This document shows positions 9,766-20,900 of a DNA stretch of 64,000 bases, piece by piece. Below the pieces are notes generated by a model. The model ran no database searches and was not told where the DNA came from. It saw only the letters and a program-made list of their open reading frames with translations. The stretch spans positions 645,001 to 709,000 of the forward strand of contig OZ037903.1 of the NCBI GenBank assembly GCA_964035575.1, written 5' to 3'. The translations under genes and the position numbers were made by a program. Within the stretch, counting starts at the first letter, position 1. Each line of letters opens with the position of its first letter. Origin of the DNA: Rhynchopus sp. YZ270_cl-10. Its lineage: Eukaryota > Euglenozoa > Diplonemea > Diplonemida > Diplonemidae.

Positions 9766-11619
9766 GGGTACTGGGTACTGGGTACTGGGTACTGGGTACT
9801 GGGTACTGGGTACTGGGTACTGGGTACTGGGTACTGGGTACTGGGTACTGGGTACTGGGTACTGGGTACTGGGTACTGGGTACTGGGTACTGGGTACTGG
9901 GTACTGGGTACTGGGTACTGGGTACTGGGTACTGGGTACTGGGTACTGGGTACTGGGTACTGGGTACTGGGTACTGGGTACTGGGTACTGGGTACTGGGT
10001 ACTGGGTACTGGGTACTGGGTACTGGGTACTGGGTACTGGGTACTGGGTACTGGGTACTGGGTACTGGGTACTGGGTACTGGGTACTGGGTACTGGGTAC
10101 TGGGTACTGGGTACTGGGTACTGGGTACTGGGTACTGGGTACTGGGTACTGGGTACTGGGTACTGGGTACTGGGTACTGGGTACTGGGTACTGGGTACTG
10201 GGTACTGGGTACTGGGTACTGGGTACTGGGTACTGGGTACTGGGTACTGGGTACTGGGTACTGGGTACTGGGTACTGGGTACTGGGTACTGGGTACTGGG
10301 TACTGGGTACTGGGTACTGGGTACTGGGTACTGGGTACTGGGTACTGGGTACTGGGTACTGGGTACTGGGTACTGGGTACTGGGTACTGGGTACTGGGTA
10401 CTGGGTACTGGGTACTGGGTACTGGGTACTGGGTACTGGGTACTGGGTACTGGGTACTGGGTACTGGGTACTGGGTACTGGGTACTGGGTACTGGGTACT
10501 GGGTACTGGGTACTGGGTACTGGGTACTGGGTACTGGGTACTGGGTACTGGGTACTGGGTACTGGGTACTGGGTACTGGGTACTGGGTACTGGGTACTGG
10601 GTACTGGGTACTGGGTACTGGGTACTGGGTACTGGGTACTGGGTACTGGGTACTGGGTACTGGGTACTGGGTACTGGGTACTGGGTACTGGGTACTGGGT
10701 ACTGGGTACTGGGTACTGGGTACTGGGTACTGGGTACTGGGTACTGGGTACTGGGTACTGGGTACTGGGTACTGGGTACTGGGTACTGGGTACTGGGTAC
10801 TGGGTACTGGGTACTGGGTACTGGGTACTGGGTACTGGGTACTGGGTACTGGGTACTGGGTACTGGGTACTGGGTACTGGGTACTGGGTACTGGGTACTG
10901 GGTACTGGGTACTGGGTACTGGGTACTGGGTACTGGGTACTGGGTACTGGGTACTGGGTACTGGGTACTGGGTACTGGGTACTGGGTACTGGGTACTGGG
11001 TACTGGGTACTGGGTACTGGGTACTGGGTACTGGGTACTGGGTACTGGGTACTGGGTACTGGGTACTGGGTACTGGGTACTGGGTACTGGGTACTGGGTA
11101 CTGGGTACTGGGTACTGGGTACTGGGTACTGGGTACTGGGTACTGGGTACTGGGTACTGGGTACTGGGTACTGGGTACTGGGTACTGGGTACTGGGTACT
11201 GGGTACTGGGTACTGGGTACTGGGTACTGGGTACTGGGTACTGGGTACTGGGTACTGGGTACTGGGTACTGGGTACTGGGTACTGGGTACTGGGTACTGG
11301 GTACTGGGTACTGGGTACTGGGTACTGGGTACTGGGTACTGGGTACTGGGTACTGGGTACTGGGTACTGGGTACTGGGTACTGGGTACTGGGTACTGGGT
11401 ACTGGGTACTGGGTACTGGGTACTGGGTACTGGGTACTGGGTACTGGGTACTGGGTACTGGGTACTGGGTACTGGGTACTGGGTACTGGGTACTGGGTAC
11501 TGGGTACTGGGTACTGGGTACTGGGTACTGGGTACTGGGTACTGGGTACTGGGTACTGGGTACTGGGTACTGGGTACTGGGTACTGGGTACTGGGTACTG
11601 GGTACTGGGTACTGGGTAC
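9766..11619 (+). repeat. Perfect TACTGGG heptamer satellite (about 265 copies)
   Basis: About 1,854 bp of TACTGGG units with no visible interruption. The G-rich strand is GGG separated by 4-nt TACT spacers throughout, the textbook spacing for stacked G-quadruplexes. Because 7 is not a multiple of 3 and the unit has no stop in most frames, long VLGTGYW or VPSTQYP reading frames cross it on both strands; these are artefacts, not genes. The exact copy number may be limited by assembly. Confidence 0.97.
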
Positions 11620-11778
11620 CCAGAGAAGGCACCTTGACAGCAGCGAAGGCGCAAGACAAGGTATGTAAATATGTTAACTTTATGGTGAATATTCAACAAA
11701 GTAAGGCCGTCGACTCGTATTTCCTCCAAAAAGTCTCCAGAACAATATTTTACACCCTCAGGCCATCTTATTTTTTAA

Positions 11779-12456
11779 CACCATGGACTCGTAATGACAT
11801 TACGCGCGTCATGACGAGGTAATTACGAGTGCCTTGACGAGGGCACCCCCTCGTAATTACGAGGGGGTGCCCTCGTCATGACGAGGTAATTACGAGGGCA
11901 CCCCCTCGTAATTACCACGTCACGACGTCGTCATGACGTGGGCACCCACGACAAGGCGATTTTTGACCAATAAAAAAAAATTTTTTTTTCAAAAATCGGG
12001 CGTGGTAGGTCATAAAGTGGCCCAAAAAATCCAAAGAAAACCTCAGATTGACCAAATGGTGAAAAAAAATGTCAAGTCAAATTTCAGCCAAAATACGGTC
12101 ATTAGACCCCCACAGATGCTTAAAAGTGCCAAATTTTGCTTTTAATGGCCTCAAATCGTCGAAATTAGCCCTATATAGGGGCCAAAAAAAAAAATTCGAG
12201 AGTCCCTTTCCCTGGGAGGCAATAGCCAGACAATGACCACGGGAGCACCCCTCGTAATTACGAGGGGTGCCCTCGTAATTACGAGGGCACCCCTCGTCAT
12301 GACGTCGTAATGCCGTCGTCGTGACGAGGGAAACCTCACGTCATGACGTCGTCATTACGAGGGGGTGCCCGCGTCGTGACGACGTCATTGCGCGCGTAAT
12401 TTCCCACGTAATTTCCCTCGTCCCTCGTCACGTAATGTCATTACGAGTCCATGGTG
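11779..12456 (+). mobile_element. MITE, copy 1 (about 678 bp)
   Basis: Bounded by CACCATGGACTCGTAATGAC and its inverse complement. Subterminal regions are dense in CGTCATGACG and CGTAATTACG palindromes. The unique centre contains GGGCGTGGTAGGTCATAAAG. It is nearly identical, in opposite orientation, to 16452-17132. The flanks AA/AA here and TA/TA at the other copy suggest a 2-bp target duplication. It is non-coding. Confidence 0.85.
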
Positions 12457-12780
12457 AAAGAAATCACCTTCTTTAAATTCCCCACCACTCACAACTTCAC
12501 TTTTAAACAGGTATCGCGAGTGCAACATCGAGAACCAACTGTGCAGAACGAGCGAACATATGGGGTGGAAAGGGGGGTGGGAACACTCTGTCAGTCACTG
12601 CTATTGCCATTAACCCAGGGAGCATAGCTAGTGCAAGAAATTCGACTTTGGAAACCTTCCGGAAAGTCTGTCCTCTGCTTGCGGAGGACGAGGCACAAGA
12701 AAATATTGCGTTCCCCCAGAAAACCAGTGCACATTTCACACTCCTTGTGGGTAGTCTTGTTGCCTTTTTTGTCGAGTAAT

Positions 12781-13787
12781 TTTGGCCCAGGCATGCTCTT
12801 GAAGCATGACAATTTAGTGTGTATGGGGCAGGGTGTTGTTTTGTTCTGAATTCTCTTTGTTATAACATCTAAGTCAATCGCGGGTGGTGGTTTGTGTAGC
12901 GTGAGGCACTCTTTTTAGCAAACTTCCTGCGGCTGCTAAAGTGTTATTTCTTCGGATTTAACAACGTACAGCGTAACATAGTGGTTTAGCCTGGTCGACA
13001 CAACCTTTGATAGATACGGGATAACCAACCCCCTTCGACCCCTCGTGGGTTCACTGAACAAGCCCTAGTGGTAGTTAAACGCGATTGACATTTACATTCC
13101 TAGAGATGAAAGAACAAGATAACACTTCTGTACCCGCGCATCAAAATTGTGGAAAACTTTGCACCCCAAACACCCTCAACAACGCCCGCCAAAAGGCGCC
13201 CCTTGTTGCTGGGAGTTGGTTCTCACCTGCACAGCGGGCATTCCTCTGAGTCCAACGCATGTTTGGCCTGTCTGCGGCGTTGTACTTCAGGTGCACGAAG
13301 ACAGGGTCTGGTGGTAAATTTTGCGTAGTGTCGCATTCCCTCATGTGTGGGTCACTCACACTTGGCGGTCATGTGCCACTGCGTGGGTCTGGGAATTTGG
13401 GTACCTGGGTACAGGAAATTTGTTGTGGAAGACATCAACCACCATGCATTGAGGAGGGTGAGACAGTGTTCGCAGTTTCTACCTGATAGCATTACAACAT
13501 TTAACTTCTCCACGGGGGTCTTGGGCCGTTCACTCGGTTCTACCTTGACTACCGGAAGATATTCTTGAGGCCTTTCTGGTCTCTAGAATATCCGGTCTTC
13601 CCGAACGGAGGCACACTTTGTGTGTTACTACGACCTGGCAATTTCCAGCAGTAGGTTAAGTAATCTTTCTTGTAAATTGTTGGATCATTATCTCCTCAGT
13701 GCATGAATGCCCCACGTGACTGGACACTTTTGTGTTTGTCATGTGGAGCTGTGATTGCTCTTTCACGACTTTTTTCCTGTTCCTGGG
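12781..13787. repeat. Shared element core, copy A
   Basis: This segment matches the reverse complement of 27395-28100 over most of its length, for example the GCATGCTCTTGAAG, GGCGCCCCTTGTT and TGAATGCCCCACGTGACTGG blocks. Copy A carries about 260 extra bases (12872-13140) absent from copy B. The minus strand shows scattered coding-like fragments with Cys pairs but no intact frame. I do not recognise the family. Two different TIR elements carry this same core. Confidence 0.75.
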
Positions 13788-13796
13788 TACCTGTTC

Positions 13797-13907
13797 CTGG
13801 ACCTGGGTACCTGGGTACCTGGGTACCTGGGTACCTGGGTACCTGGGTACCTGGGTACCTGGGTACCTGGGTACCTGGGTACCTGGGTACCCAGTACCCA
13901 GTACCCA
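13797..13907. repeat. TACCTGGG octamer array
   Basis: About twelve octamers of TACCTGGG, containing the GGTACC palindrome, followed by two inverted heptamers (CCAGTACCCAGTACCC). It occupies the position on the right side of the inner TIR element that the heptamer satellite occupies on the left. The octamer is the heptamer plus one C. Confidence 0.9.
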
Positions 13908-15590
13908 AAAATAATTTAGGATAATACCCAAATAATTTAGGATAATACCCACTGGGTATTATCCTAAATGGGTACTAGAAACTTGGGTACTAGCCTAATT
14001 ACCCCTTTCGCGATTAATCGCGACAAAATTCGCGATTAATCCCCGGGAGTAAAATCGCGATTTTTTGTAGCATTTTACCCCAAACACAACCGTGCACACC
14101 TGGTGCTATCCGCATCTGACCTGTGCCTACCTGGGCACACGTTCAGTCTACGTACTCACATTACACCTACCGATTGATTCGCAAAATGCACCCACCACGA
14201 CAGAGGGGTGATAAGCCTCGCGGCTTTAGGCGGCACAGTGGTGGCGGACATGAGCAAACGAGCCCACAGGTCGATCACAAATGCGACGGGTTAATTCCGC
14301 GCTTGGAAATTATCCACACCTGTTTAAGATATAATTACGCTTAAATTACTCTGGGCGAAAAATGGTACACCATACCAGCACTGAAGCATACCACCACATG
14401 TAAGCAGGGCTATTTTAAATATGGGGATAAGGAACAAGAAAAGGGTGAAAACGGGTCGAGGCTTCCCGCCGCAGGCGGAAATTCTTAGATGCCGTGCACT
14501 TTTCCAGGTGGTTTGAAGAGTGATCTGACCATATTGTCCCAGTATAGCAGTACACCCAATAAATCCATTGGAGAAGGAACATTGCACTTTTGACCACCAC
14601 AGAATACATGTTGCCAGCCACACCACTAAAGTACAAAAACCCCCTCGGAACGTAGTGAGAGCTTGTGAAAAAATCTCTCCCCGTTCATAGATGGCCCAGT
14701 TTTCGAGATTTTTTCATAAATTCGCGATTAATCGCAAATTTTTATTTTATAAATTGGAGAGTTTTCGAGAGTATTTTTTTTAAATCGGGGAGTATTGGAG
14801 AGTTTTGGAGAGTTTTGGAGAGTTTTTTTTTAAATTGGAGAGTTTTCGAGAGTTTTTCACAAATTCGCGATTAATCGCGAATTTTTTTTCTTTTTTTTTA
14901 ATCGCTAAAACTCTCGAAAACACCAGTGGAGAGTCTCCGCGACTCCCGGGGATTTCAATGTATGTATTTAAAAAAAAATTATTCACTTCGTGCCGTTAGA
15001 AAACAATTGGTGTTTACAATGACAAAGGGGAAGGGAAAAAAAAAAACTCTTTTTGGGTGTTTACCAGTAGGTAAATTATTGTCGGAGTCGATGAAAGAGT
15101 TGATGACAATCTCTGATTTTATTTTTTTTCTTTTCAGGCAATGTCTTTTGGGTAGTATTGGTCATATGAGATTTACCTTCGTCAATTGTTGGCACAACAA
15201 AAACAACAAAACACAAAAAAAAAAAAAAAACAAAAAAAAAATAAGAGTCCTGCGTAGTTCTGGTTATTATTGCCGTTTCATTAGATGTATCCCGAATGGT
15301 GAATGTGAGAGCCATCTATTCGGGAAGGTGTTCCACACCACTATTTTTATTTTCTCAAAATAAAAGGGAAACAGAATAAACAAGCATCGGCTTTTTTTAG
15401 ATTTACGCGTTTTGTACACATACAAATCGTCTCCCATTTTTTTCCCATTATCCCATCCCCCCTCCCCTTCCCCATACCCATTTTTTTGAGGTTTTATTCC
15501 CCAGGAGAAAAAAAAAAAGCAAACCATTCGTAGGTTCTCATATCAGGTTGTTCAGTGTTCCAAGAACGCATTTTTTTTTTTTTTTGTGTA

Positions 15591-15650
15591 GTCAGTGCCT
15601 GCGTCGCCGCCGTTAAACGGTGCGAACGTTTGTACACATTCAACTTCTTT
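15591..15650 (+). repeat. Family B structured repeat
   Basis: Reads CAGTGCCTGCGTC, then a GCCGTTAAACGGTGC hairpin, then GTTTGTACACATTCAACTTC. It shares the GTGCCTGCGTC start and CAACTTC end with copies at 18291, 18498, 35276 and 41438, but with a different, still self-complementary, middle. Confidence 0.6.
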
Positions 15651-16100
15651 TTGTGTGGTCTTGTGTGTCTTTTTGTGGTAAATGACTTGCCTTGTGGTTT
15701 TATTTTGTGGTTTCATTGTTGTAAACCAACGGTAAAACCACAAAGTAACATCACGAGTCAACTCATTTCCTTCACCGTCGTGCAGTACCCCACCCTTTGA
15801 CCTACACAAATGTCTTTTTGCGTATTTATGCATTTTATGTCAACTTCACTACTGGGTTTGTGGTACTGATCCACATTGATTAAATGCCCCGCTATGAAGT
15901 TGAATTGCATCACCACACATACAGCTCAGGAGAAGAGCCAAGCGAGAAATAAAAAAAATTGAAGGCAAAGGGGAGTGTTTCCCAAAGGCCCTCTTTTTGG
16001 AGCTGTTCAGCCCCATAAAAAAAACATACAAAAGAGGATGAGACGATAAAAAAGAAAAGCGGAGCAACGTACAGTGAACACCCTTCCCCTTAAGAGTATA

Positions 16101-16169
16101 GCGAAGACTGTCTGAATGGTGGCAACGCTAAACCAACGCTAAACCAACAGATTATCAAGTAAAAAAAAA
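16101..16169 (+). repeat. Family C short interspersed repeat
   Basis: Starts GCGAAGACTGTCTGAATGG, has GGCAACGCTAAACC in the middle and ends CAGATTATCA followed by an A-run. It shares the GAAGACTGT start with copies at 30001 and 47581 and the TTATCA plus A end with 28615 and 47158. Confidence 0.6.
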
Positions 16170-16189
16170 GAAAAATGTTCACATTTATT

Positions 16190-18122
16190 AGGGGGGTCCG
16201 CAAGTTTGTGTATTAGTGTGTAAAATTTCCGGCCCTTTTGGGTGAAAAAAAAAAGGGTGAGGGGAGTTGGGTCCAGTCATAGGGGGTATAGCATATTTTT
16301 TGGAAAATTCTTCAAAAAAGCAAGGATTTTTGCTGAGCACAATGAAATTTTCAGAAAAATCCCAATTTTCGGCCAAATTTGGAGCAAATTAGGGCCCACA
16401 CACCCCGATTTTGGGTCAAAAACCGACTTCATTTTTGCTCAGGAGTGCCTACACCATGGACTCGTAATGACATTACGTGACGAGGGACGAGGGAAATTAC
16501 GTGGGAAATTACGCGCGCAATGACGTCGTCACGACGCGGGCACCCCCTCGTAATGACGACGTCATGACGTGGGGTTTCCCTCGTCACGACGACGGCATTA
16601 CGACGTCATGACGAGGGGGTGCCCTCGTAATTACGAGGGCACCCCTCGTAATTACGAGGGGTGCTCCCGTGGTCATTGTCTGGCTATTGCCTCCCAGGGA
16701 AAGGGACTCTCGAATTTTTTTTTTTGGCCCCTATATAGGGCTAATTTCGACGATTTGAGGCCATTAAAAGCAAAATTTGGCACTTTTAAGCATCTGTGGG
16801 GGTCTAATGGCCGTATTTTGGCTGAAATTTGACTTGACAATTTTTTTCACCATTTGGTCAATCTGAGGTTTTCTTTGGATTTTTTGGGCCACTTTATGAC
16901 CTACCACGCCCGATTTTTGAAAAAAAAAATTTTTTTTGTATTGGTCAAAAATCGCCTTGTCGTGGGTGCCCACGTCATGACGACGTCGTGACGTGGTAAT
17001 TACGAGGGGGTGCCCTCGTAATTACCTCGTCATGACGAGGGCACCCCCTCGTAATTACGAGGGGGTGCCCTCGTCAAGGCACTCGTAATTACCTCGTCAT
17101 GACGCGCGTAATGTCATTACGAGTCCATGGTGTACGATTACGTAAACCAGAGGTCCTCTGGATGCATGCATTGATAAACACGCCTACCACGCCCGTTTTT
17201 GAGCAATAAAATTACGAATTTTTTTTTCACCCTCTGCGAAAAAAAACTGAAAAATCACGCACGGCTATAAGAACGCTAAGGAAAAATCGATATTCATTTT
17301 TTGGGCGCAGAAAAGTGCGTTTTAGGTGCCCACCGATGGTCAAAACATCATTTTTTTTGTGTTTTTGGCATCTTTGGACACCCAAGGACCCACTATCGGG
17401 GTGATTTTTTTTGCCTGAGATTCGCCTTTGCCAAAATCGAAAAAAAAATTGTGACGGAATTTGCTAAGGAAAAGTCGAAATTGTGGGCCCCTGTAGTAAT
17501 GCGTAAGGTGCATAATGCATATGGTTTACCCCCAGATCGTCAAAACACCCGATTTTTGCGTTTTTTTGCACTTTTTGGTGCCCAAAAACCCAACTCAGGG
17601 GTCGAAATTTTCCCGAAAAAAAAAATTTTTTTTTTGAGATTTTTCGATTTTTTGACAAGGCGCTGGCCCATACAAAATGCACTGGTGGTGCATAAAAATG
17701 GCCGGGGAATAAACTCTAGATGCTCAAAACAGCTCAATTCTTGCTTTTTTTGACTTTTTGGTCCCAGAAGGGTGCCCAGGGTGTAGTGAGCAGGCCTCAA
17801 AAACACTTGTGAAAAAAAATTTTGGGATTTTTTTTTTTTTGAGATTTTTGAAAAATCGGCCGATTTTGCGACCAATTTTGGCTGGGGAATTTCGACGACC
17901 AAAGGGTCCCCCCTTAGGTTTTTTCCAAAAAATCGGGTATTTTTTGTGTGTACAATTGTACACCCGGTCTGCCGGTCTTTTTCGAGGGTGGGTAGGACCG
18001 GCCCTTATAGCCGGTAATCCTTAAGAGCCGGTCTTTTTACGGACCCTAAAGACCGGCTAAAGACCGGCTATACACACTAATTACGTGTCTGGTCGTTGCC
18101 GGTCTATTTACGGATCCCCCTT
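16190..18122. mobile_element. Diverged TIR element carrying MITE copy 2
   Basis: The left end (AGGGGGGTCCGCAAG, then TGTATTAGTGTGTAAAA, then CCGGCCCTTTT) matches the reverse complement of the right end (AAGGGGGATCCGTAAA, then TAATTAGTGTGTATA, then CCGGTCTTTA) with substitutions. The interior right half is a series of degenerate blocks around CAAAACA, GATTTTTGCG and TTTTTGG, and GGTGCCCA-type sequence. MITE copy 2 (16452-17132) is inserted near its left end. No transposase frame is visible. Boundary confidence is moderate. Confidence 0.5.
16452..17132 (-). mobile_element. MITE, copy 2 (about 681 bp)
   Basis: Same element as 11779-12456 in reverse orientation and nearly identical, which suggests recent activity. 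It has the same CACCATGGACTCG termini, and TA flanks it on both sides. A diverged fragment of its centre (CCTACCACGCCCGTTTTTGA) occurs again at 17183-17205. Confidence 0.85.
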
Positions 18123-18290
18123 AAAAAAACACAAAAAAAACCCGTCTCTGTAGCATCCTAGCCTGAGGGTGATATTGTTATTTTTTTTTTAGTTTGTTGT
18201 GTCGTCAAAAAACCTGTCAAAAAAAACCTTCATCTTGGCAAGGGGGAGGTTTGTTATGCTATCTAAGGGTTTGATTAACCGAGGAGAACC

Positions 18291-18342
18291 AGGTGCCTGC
18301 GTCCGCCGATGTACGGTGGTGCGTTTGCATTTTCAACTCTTT
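18291..18342 (+). repeat. Family B structured repeat
   Basis: Reads GGTGCCTGCGTCCGCCGATG, then ACGGTGG and GCGTTTGCATTTTCAACTC. The CGCCGATG / ACGGTG segment forms a small hairpin and recurs at 57849-57865. Confidence 0.55.
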
Positions 18343-18497
18343 CTGGTACCATAGTACAGGAAATGTTTTGCATTTTCCTCACACTTACCCCTCTTGTAAG
18401 ATGTGGTGTTTCTTTTATTTCTCCTTCATCTTTCAAAGGATTTTCTCTCTTTTTCTTCTCTATAGTGCAACACTCCGGGGGATTCGACAAACCCAAC

Positions 18498-18552
18498 GGA
18501 GTGTCAGTGCCCTGCGTTTCCTAGAGGCGTTTTGCACTATCAACTTCACTTT
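18498..18552 (+). repeat. Family B structured repeat
   Basis: Near-identical to 35276-35328 and 41438-41490: GGAGTGTCAGTGCC, then a TGCG...CCTAGAGGCGTTTTG block, then CACTATCAACTTCACTTT. AGTG and CACT form an outer stem, and GCC and AGGC an inner stem. Confidence 0.7.
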
Positions 18553-19000
18553 TTTTATTATTATTACCCTCCCTCCTTCCTCCCTGTGGTACCTTTTTTT
18601 TTACCAAAAATTCGTTTTTTTTTTTCGTTTTTTTTTTTTGATCAGGAGAGTGGTGGGGGGAGTGGGCTGATAGACAGACATAGAGAGATGTCCTCATCAT
18701 TTCTTAGGTGGGTGTACACGAGAGGTATATTCATCATTTATTTATTTTTTTCCAAATTTTCTTTTTCTTCAAAGAAGGGGTAGAGAAGGGCGTTCCACTG
18801 CTACAGCCCTGCAAGGCGGACTACCCAAGGGGTCCACTAGTAGAACCTATTCTTTTCCAAATGATCATGTGTTTTACAACGGGTAACGTTACACCAGTAA
18901 CACTACTAGTTTAGCACTTAGTTGTTGCATTAATGACTTAGTAGTTTCATTGGTAGTCCCTTGAATAGTCCGCCGTGTGCACTAAAAAAAAACCCACCCA

Positions 19001-19056
19001 TAGTGGAGCACACTCTAGGGTGGCTGCACTAATACAACCAAGTTTTCAAAAAAACC
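19001..19056 (+). repeat. Family C short interspersed repeat
   Basis: GTGGAGCACACTCTAGGGTG, then GCTGCACTAATACAACCAAG, then TTTTCA and A-run. Nearly identical to 44602-44657. Confidence 0.65.
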
Positions 19057-19373
19057 CCTCCCTTCAATGCTACTGAGATTATGAAGGATACGGTAACCTC
19101 CTCCAAAGACAAACGTGGTTTACAGCCATACTATTTGACAATACTGTCAGTTCGTGTGATACATTTTTTTTTTCTTTTTTTCAAAAAGAAATGAGGGAAA
19201 AGACGTGAAGATACGTCAACAAATTCAAAACAAAACAAAACAAAAAATGGAGGAAAGCGAGGAAAAAAGGGGGAAATAGGTGTTCATCTAAAAACAAAGC
19301 GATTTTAGATTTTTAAATCCCCTTGCATTGTATCGAAAACATCAACCACACAGCAGAAGGGGTGGAATAGAAT

Positions 19374-20364
19374 ATGAGCAATAAAGGATCAAACCCTTCT
19401 CCAAACCCTTCCCCGAATCCTTCTCGGGAGGCGTCACCTTTGCCATCCCCGCATATTTCGTCTTGCAGCGAGGCAGACCCTTTTGTAAACCTAAACAACG
19501 ACGATGGAGAAGGCGCGCTGGTATCAAACTCAGCACTGAGCAAGATCTTGCAGAAGTCGTGTATGTTGAAAGATGAAGGAGGCAACATTTCGCGGATGAA
19601 AAACAAGCATGCACGCAAGCCTTCCCACGCACGGTCACGCGTCTCGACAGCGATCAGCGCGCGCAACGATGAGTCCGGCCCTGAATGGGATTACGAGGTA
19701 TACCCCCTACCCAACTCTTCTGCACACACCCATCTTTTACACCTCTTCTGAGATTATCAAAAATATTCTCAAATTTGAAACCATTTTGACCCTCTGGGAT
19801 GCATCATTTCACCTTGTAAACGCGTTTATGAATGCATCATCCCAGGTACGCCTGCCACGCTGCATCGGGTGCATGCCTGATGGCGATCACTACTTTGAGT
19901 TTGGCAGCAGCTCTCAGTGGATGATCAATGTTGCCGTCTCTGAGCAGCATGTTGGTGTCTTTCTGCACTACCGTCGACCAAAGCTTGTTTCATGCAGGTT
20001 TAAGGTAGGCTCCTTCGTAGGTTCGCTTGACGAAGAGGGGAGACAGATTTCGTCGCATCCAGATGAAGGGTGGGGTGTGCATGTGCCCTATAAGCAGGTG
20101 CTCAATGTGTCAAAGATCCTTCTCAGTCCAGTAGACGTAATGGCAGAGCGTTCCCGCAAGGCGAAGGCAGCCATGCAGTTCCTGTTCATAGGTGGTATGC
20201 CAGAGGCACCTAGCAGCGCCCGTGGGTCGCTGAACAGCGGCAACTCTCAAGAGCGTCCGGTAGTGGACACAACACAAAGGATCTCTATCAGCGTCCCACT
20301 CATGTCACGACAGTCGTCTCTTTCCTCAGCCAATCCAAACTCGCGACGAAGGAGTAAAGTGTAA
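19374..20364 (+). CDS. Hypothetical protein (two exons)
   Basis: Exon 1 is 19374-19697 and exon 2 is 19846-20364, joined in phase 0 over a 148-nt intron that begins GTATAC and ends CCCAG. This is the only GTATA donor in the window; the others are GTATG. The product is about 280 residues. Residues 1-105 are Ser/Pro/Asn-rich and basic, opening with an NPSPNPSPN repeat. The middle (about 109-220) is a folded region with alternating strand-like segments (HYFEFGSSSQWMINVAV, VGVFLHYRRPKLVSCRFKVG) and a GWGVHVPY stretch. The C-terminal 60 residues are Ser/Arg-rich and end in RRRSK. I do not recognise a family. The intron is supported by the frame change and the acceptor. Confidence 0.7.
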
Positions 20365-20900
20365 AAAAGGTTTTGATTCTCACGGTTCTCAGCAAAACCT
20401 CAATTTTTTTTTTGTATTTTTTCCCCTCTCGTTTCCATGAGAGCGATTTTCTGTTTTTCTTCGGTGACATATTTTTCTGTGCGGTTCTCCAATTGAGACG
20501 TTTCGTTTGAGTCAATTGAGGTGTCCACCATTTTCTTCTTGGTGTAGTTTTGTCCAATTCGAAAAAAAGCACTTGTCATTCTGAAGTTCCGGACATAGAC
20601 AGTACATCTCTTATCTCTGTGTATCATCGATGCGCCAGCATAACGCACCTACAGCACATTTTCTTCAACTTCATTTGTTGAAGCAGAAAAAAGAATGAAC
20701 ACGAATCCCCTTGACTTAAAACCCCCAACCTCCTCTCTCCGACCAAACAACCTCCTCCTCCACAGACTGACACATTCACCCCTTCTCCTCTCCTCAACCC
20801 CCCCACCCCCCAACCCTCCCGTCTTCCCTCCTTCCTCTCACCTCAAACCAGGCGGGGGTGGGGTAAAGTTATACCCCGTTGTTTCGTTGTTTTTTTTCAA
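20365..20900. other. Intergenic spacer
   Basis: Low-complexity DNA with a C/T-rich stretch (about 20705-20860) before the RNA-binding-protein gene. No feature is recognised. Confidence 0.6.

Larger units (their letters stand above)
9672..13995. mobile_element. Inner TIR element with expanded subterminal array
   Basis: The left terminus (about 9672-9766) and the reverse complement of the right terminus (about 13905-13995) share GTACCCATTTAGGATAATAC, then a CCAGTGGGTATTATCC block and two further TAAATTATTTGGGTATTA-type repeats, an inverted match of about 75-95 bp. The left side then runs into the TACTGGG heptamer array. The right side has only about two inverted heptamers followed by a TACCTGGG octamer array. 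It lies inside the outer element at 9521-14969. No transposase is seen. Confidence 0.7.
9521..14969. mobile_element. Outer TIR element, nested composite (about 5.45 kb)
   Basis: The left end reads TACATACATTGAAATCCC then GGGGAGTC. The right end, reverse-complemented, reads TACATACATTGAAATCCC then CGGGAGTC. Both ends continue into subterminal GAGAGTTTTCGAGAG repeats; the right side has several (about 14750-14850), interleaved with CGCGATTAATCGCG palindromes. No transposase reading frame is recognisable, so it looks like a non-autonomous DNA transposon. It contains a second TIR element (9672-13995), a MITE and tandem arrays. Flanking duplications are unclear because of AT-rich ends. Confidence 0.65.
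14970..16189. other. Gene-free spacer
   Basis: No gene is supported. It contains long A and T runs, one family B element (15591-15650) and one family C element (16101-16169). Short reading frames here are fragmentary. Confidence 0.6.
18123..19373. other. Gene-free spacer with family B and C repeats
   Basis: No gene is supported. Two family B copies (18291-18342, 18498-18552) and one family C copy (19001-19056) lie here, plus poly-T tracts and a run of AAAAC units near 19230. Confidence 0.6.

Noticed and set aside
9684-11822. Reading frames of 640-710 codons on both strands with VLGTGYW or VPSTQYP repeats
   Set aside because: They are translations of the TACTGGG satellite; all phases lack stops because of the repeat sequence, so they are not genes.
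12960-13050. tRNA-like sequence (TAGTGGTTTAGC ... CTTCGACCC)
   Set aside because: It has partial A-box and B-box resemblance, but no acceptor stem or anticodon arm can be formed.
9521-14969. LTR retroelement or Polinton interpretation of the large repeat-bounded region
   Set aside because: The terminal repeats are inverted, no capsid, polymerase, integrase or protease-like coding is seen, and the internal DNA is mostly satellite and MITE.
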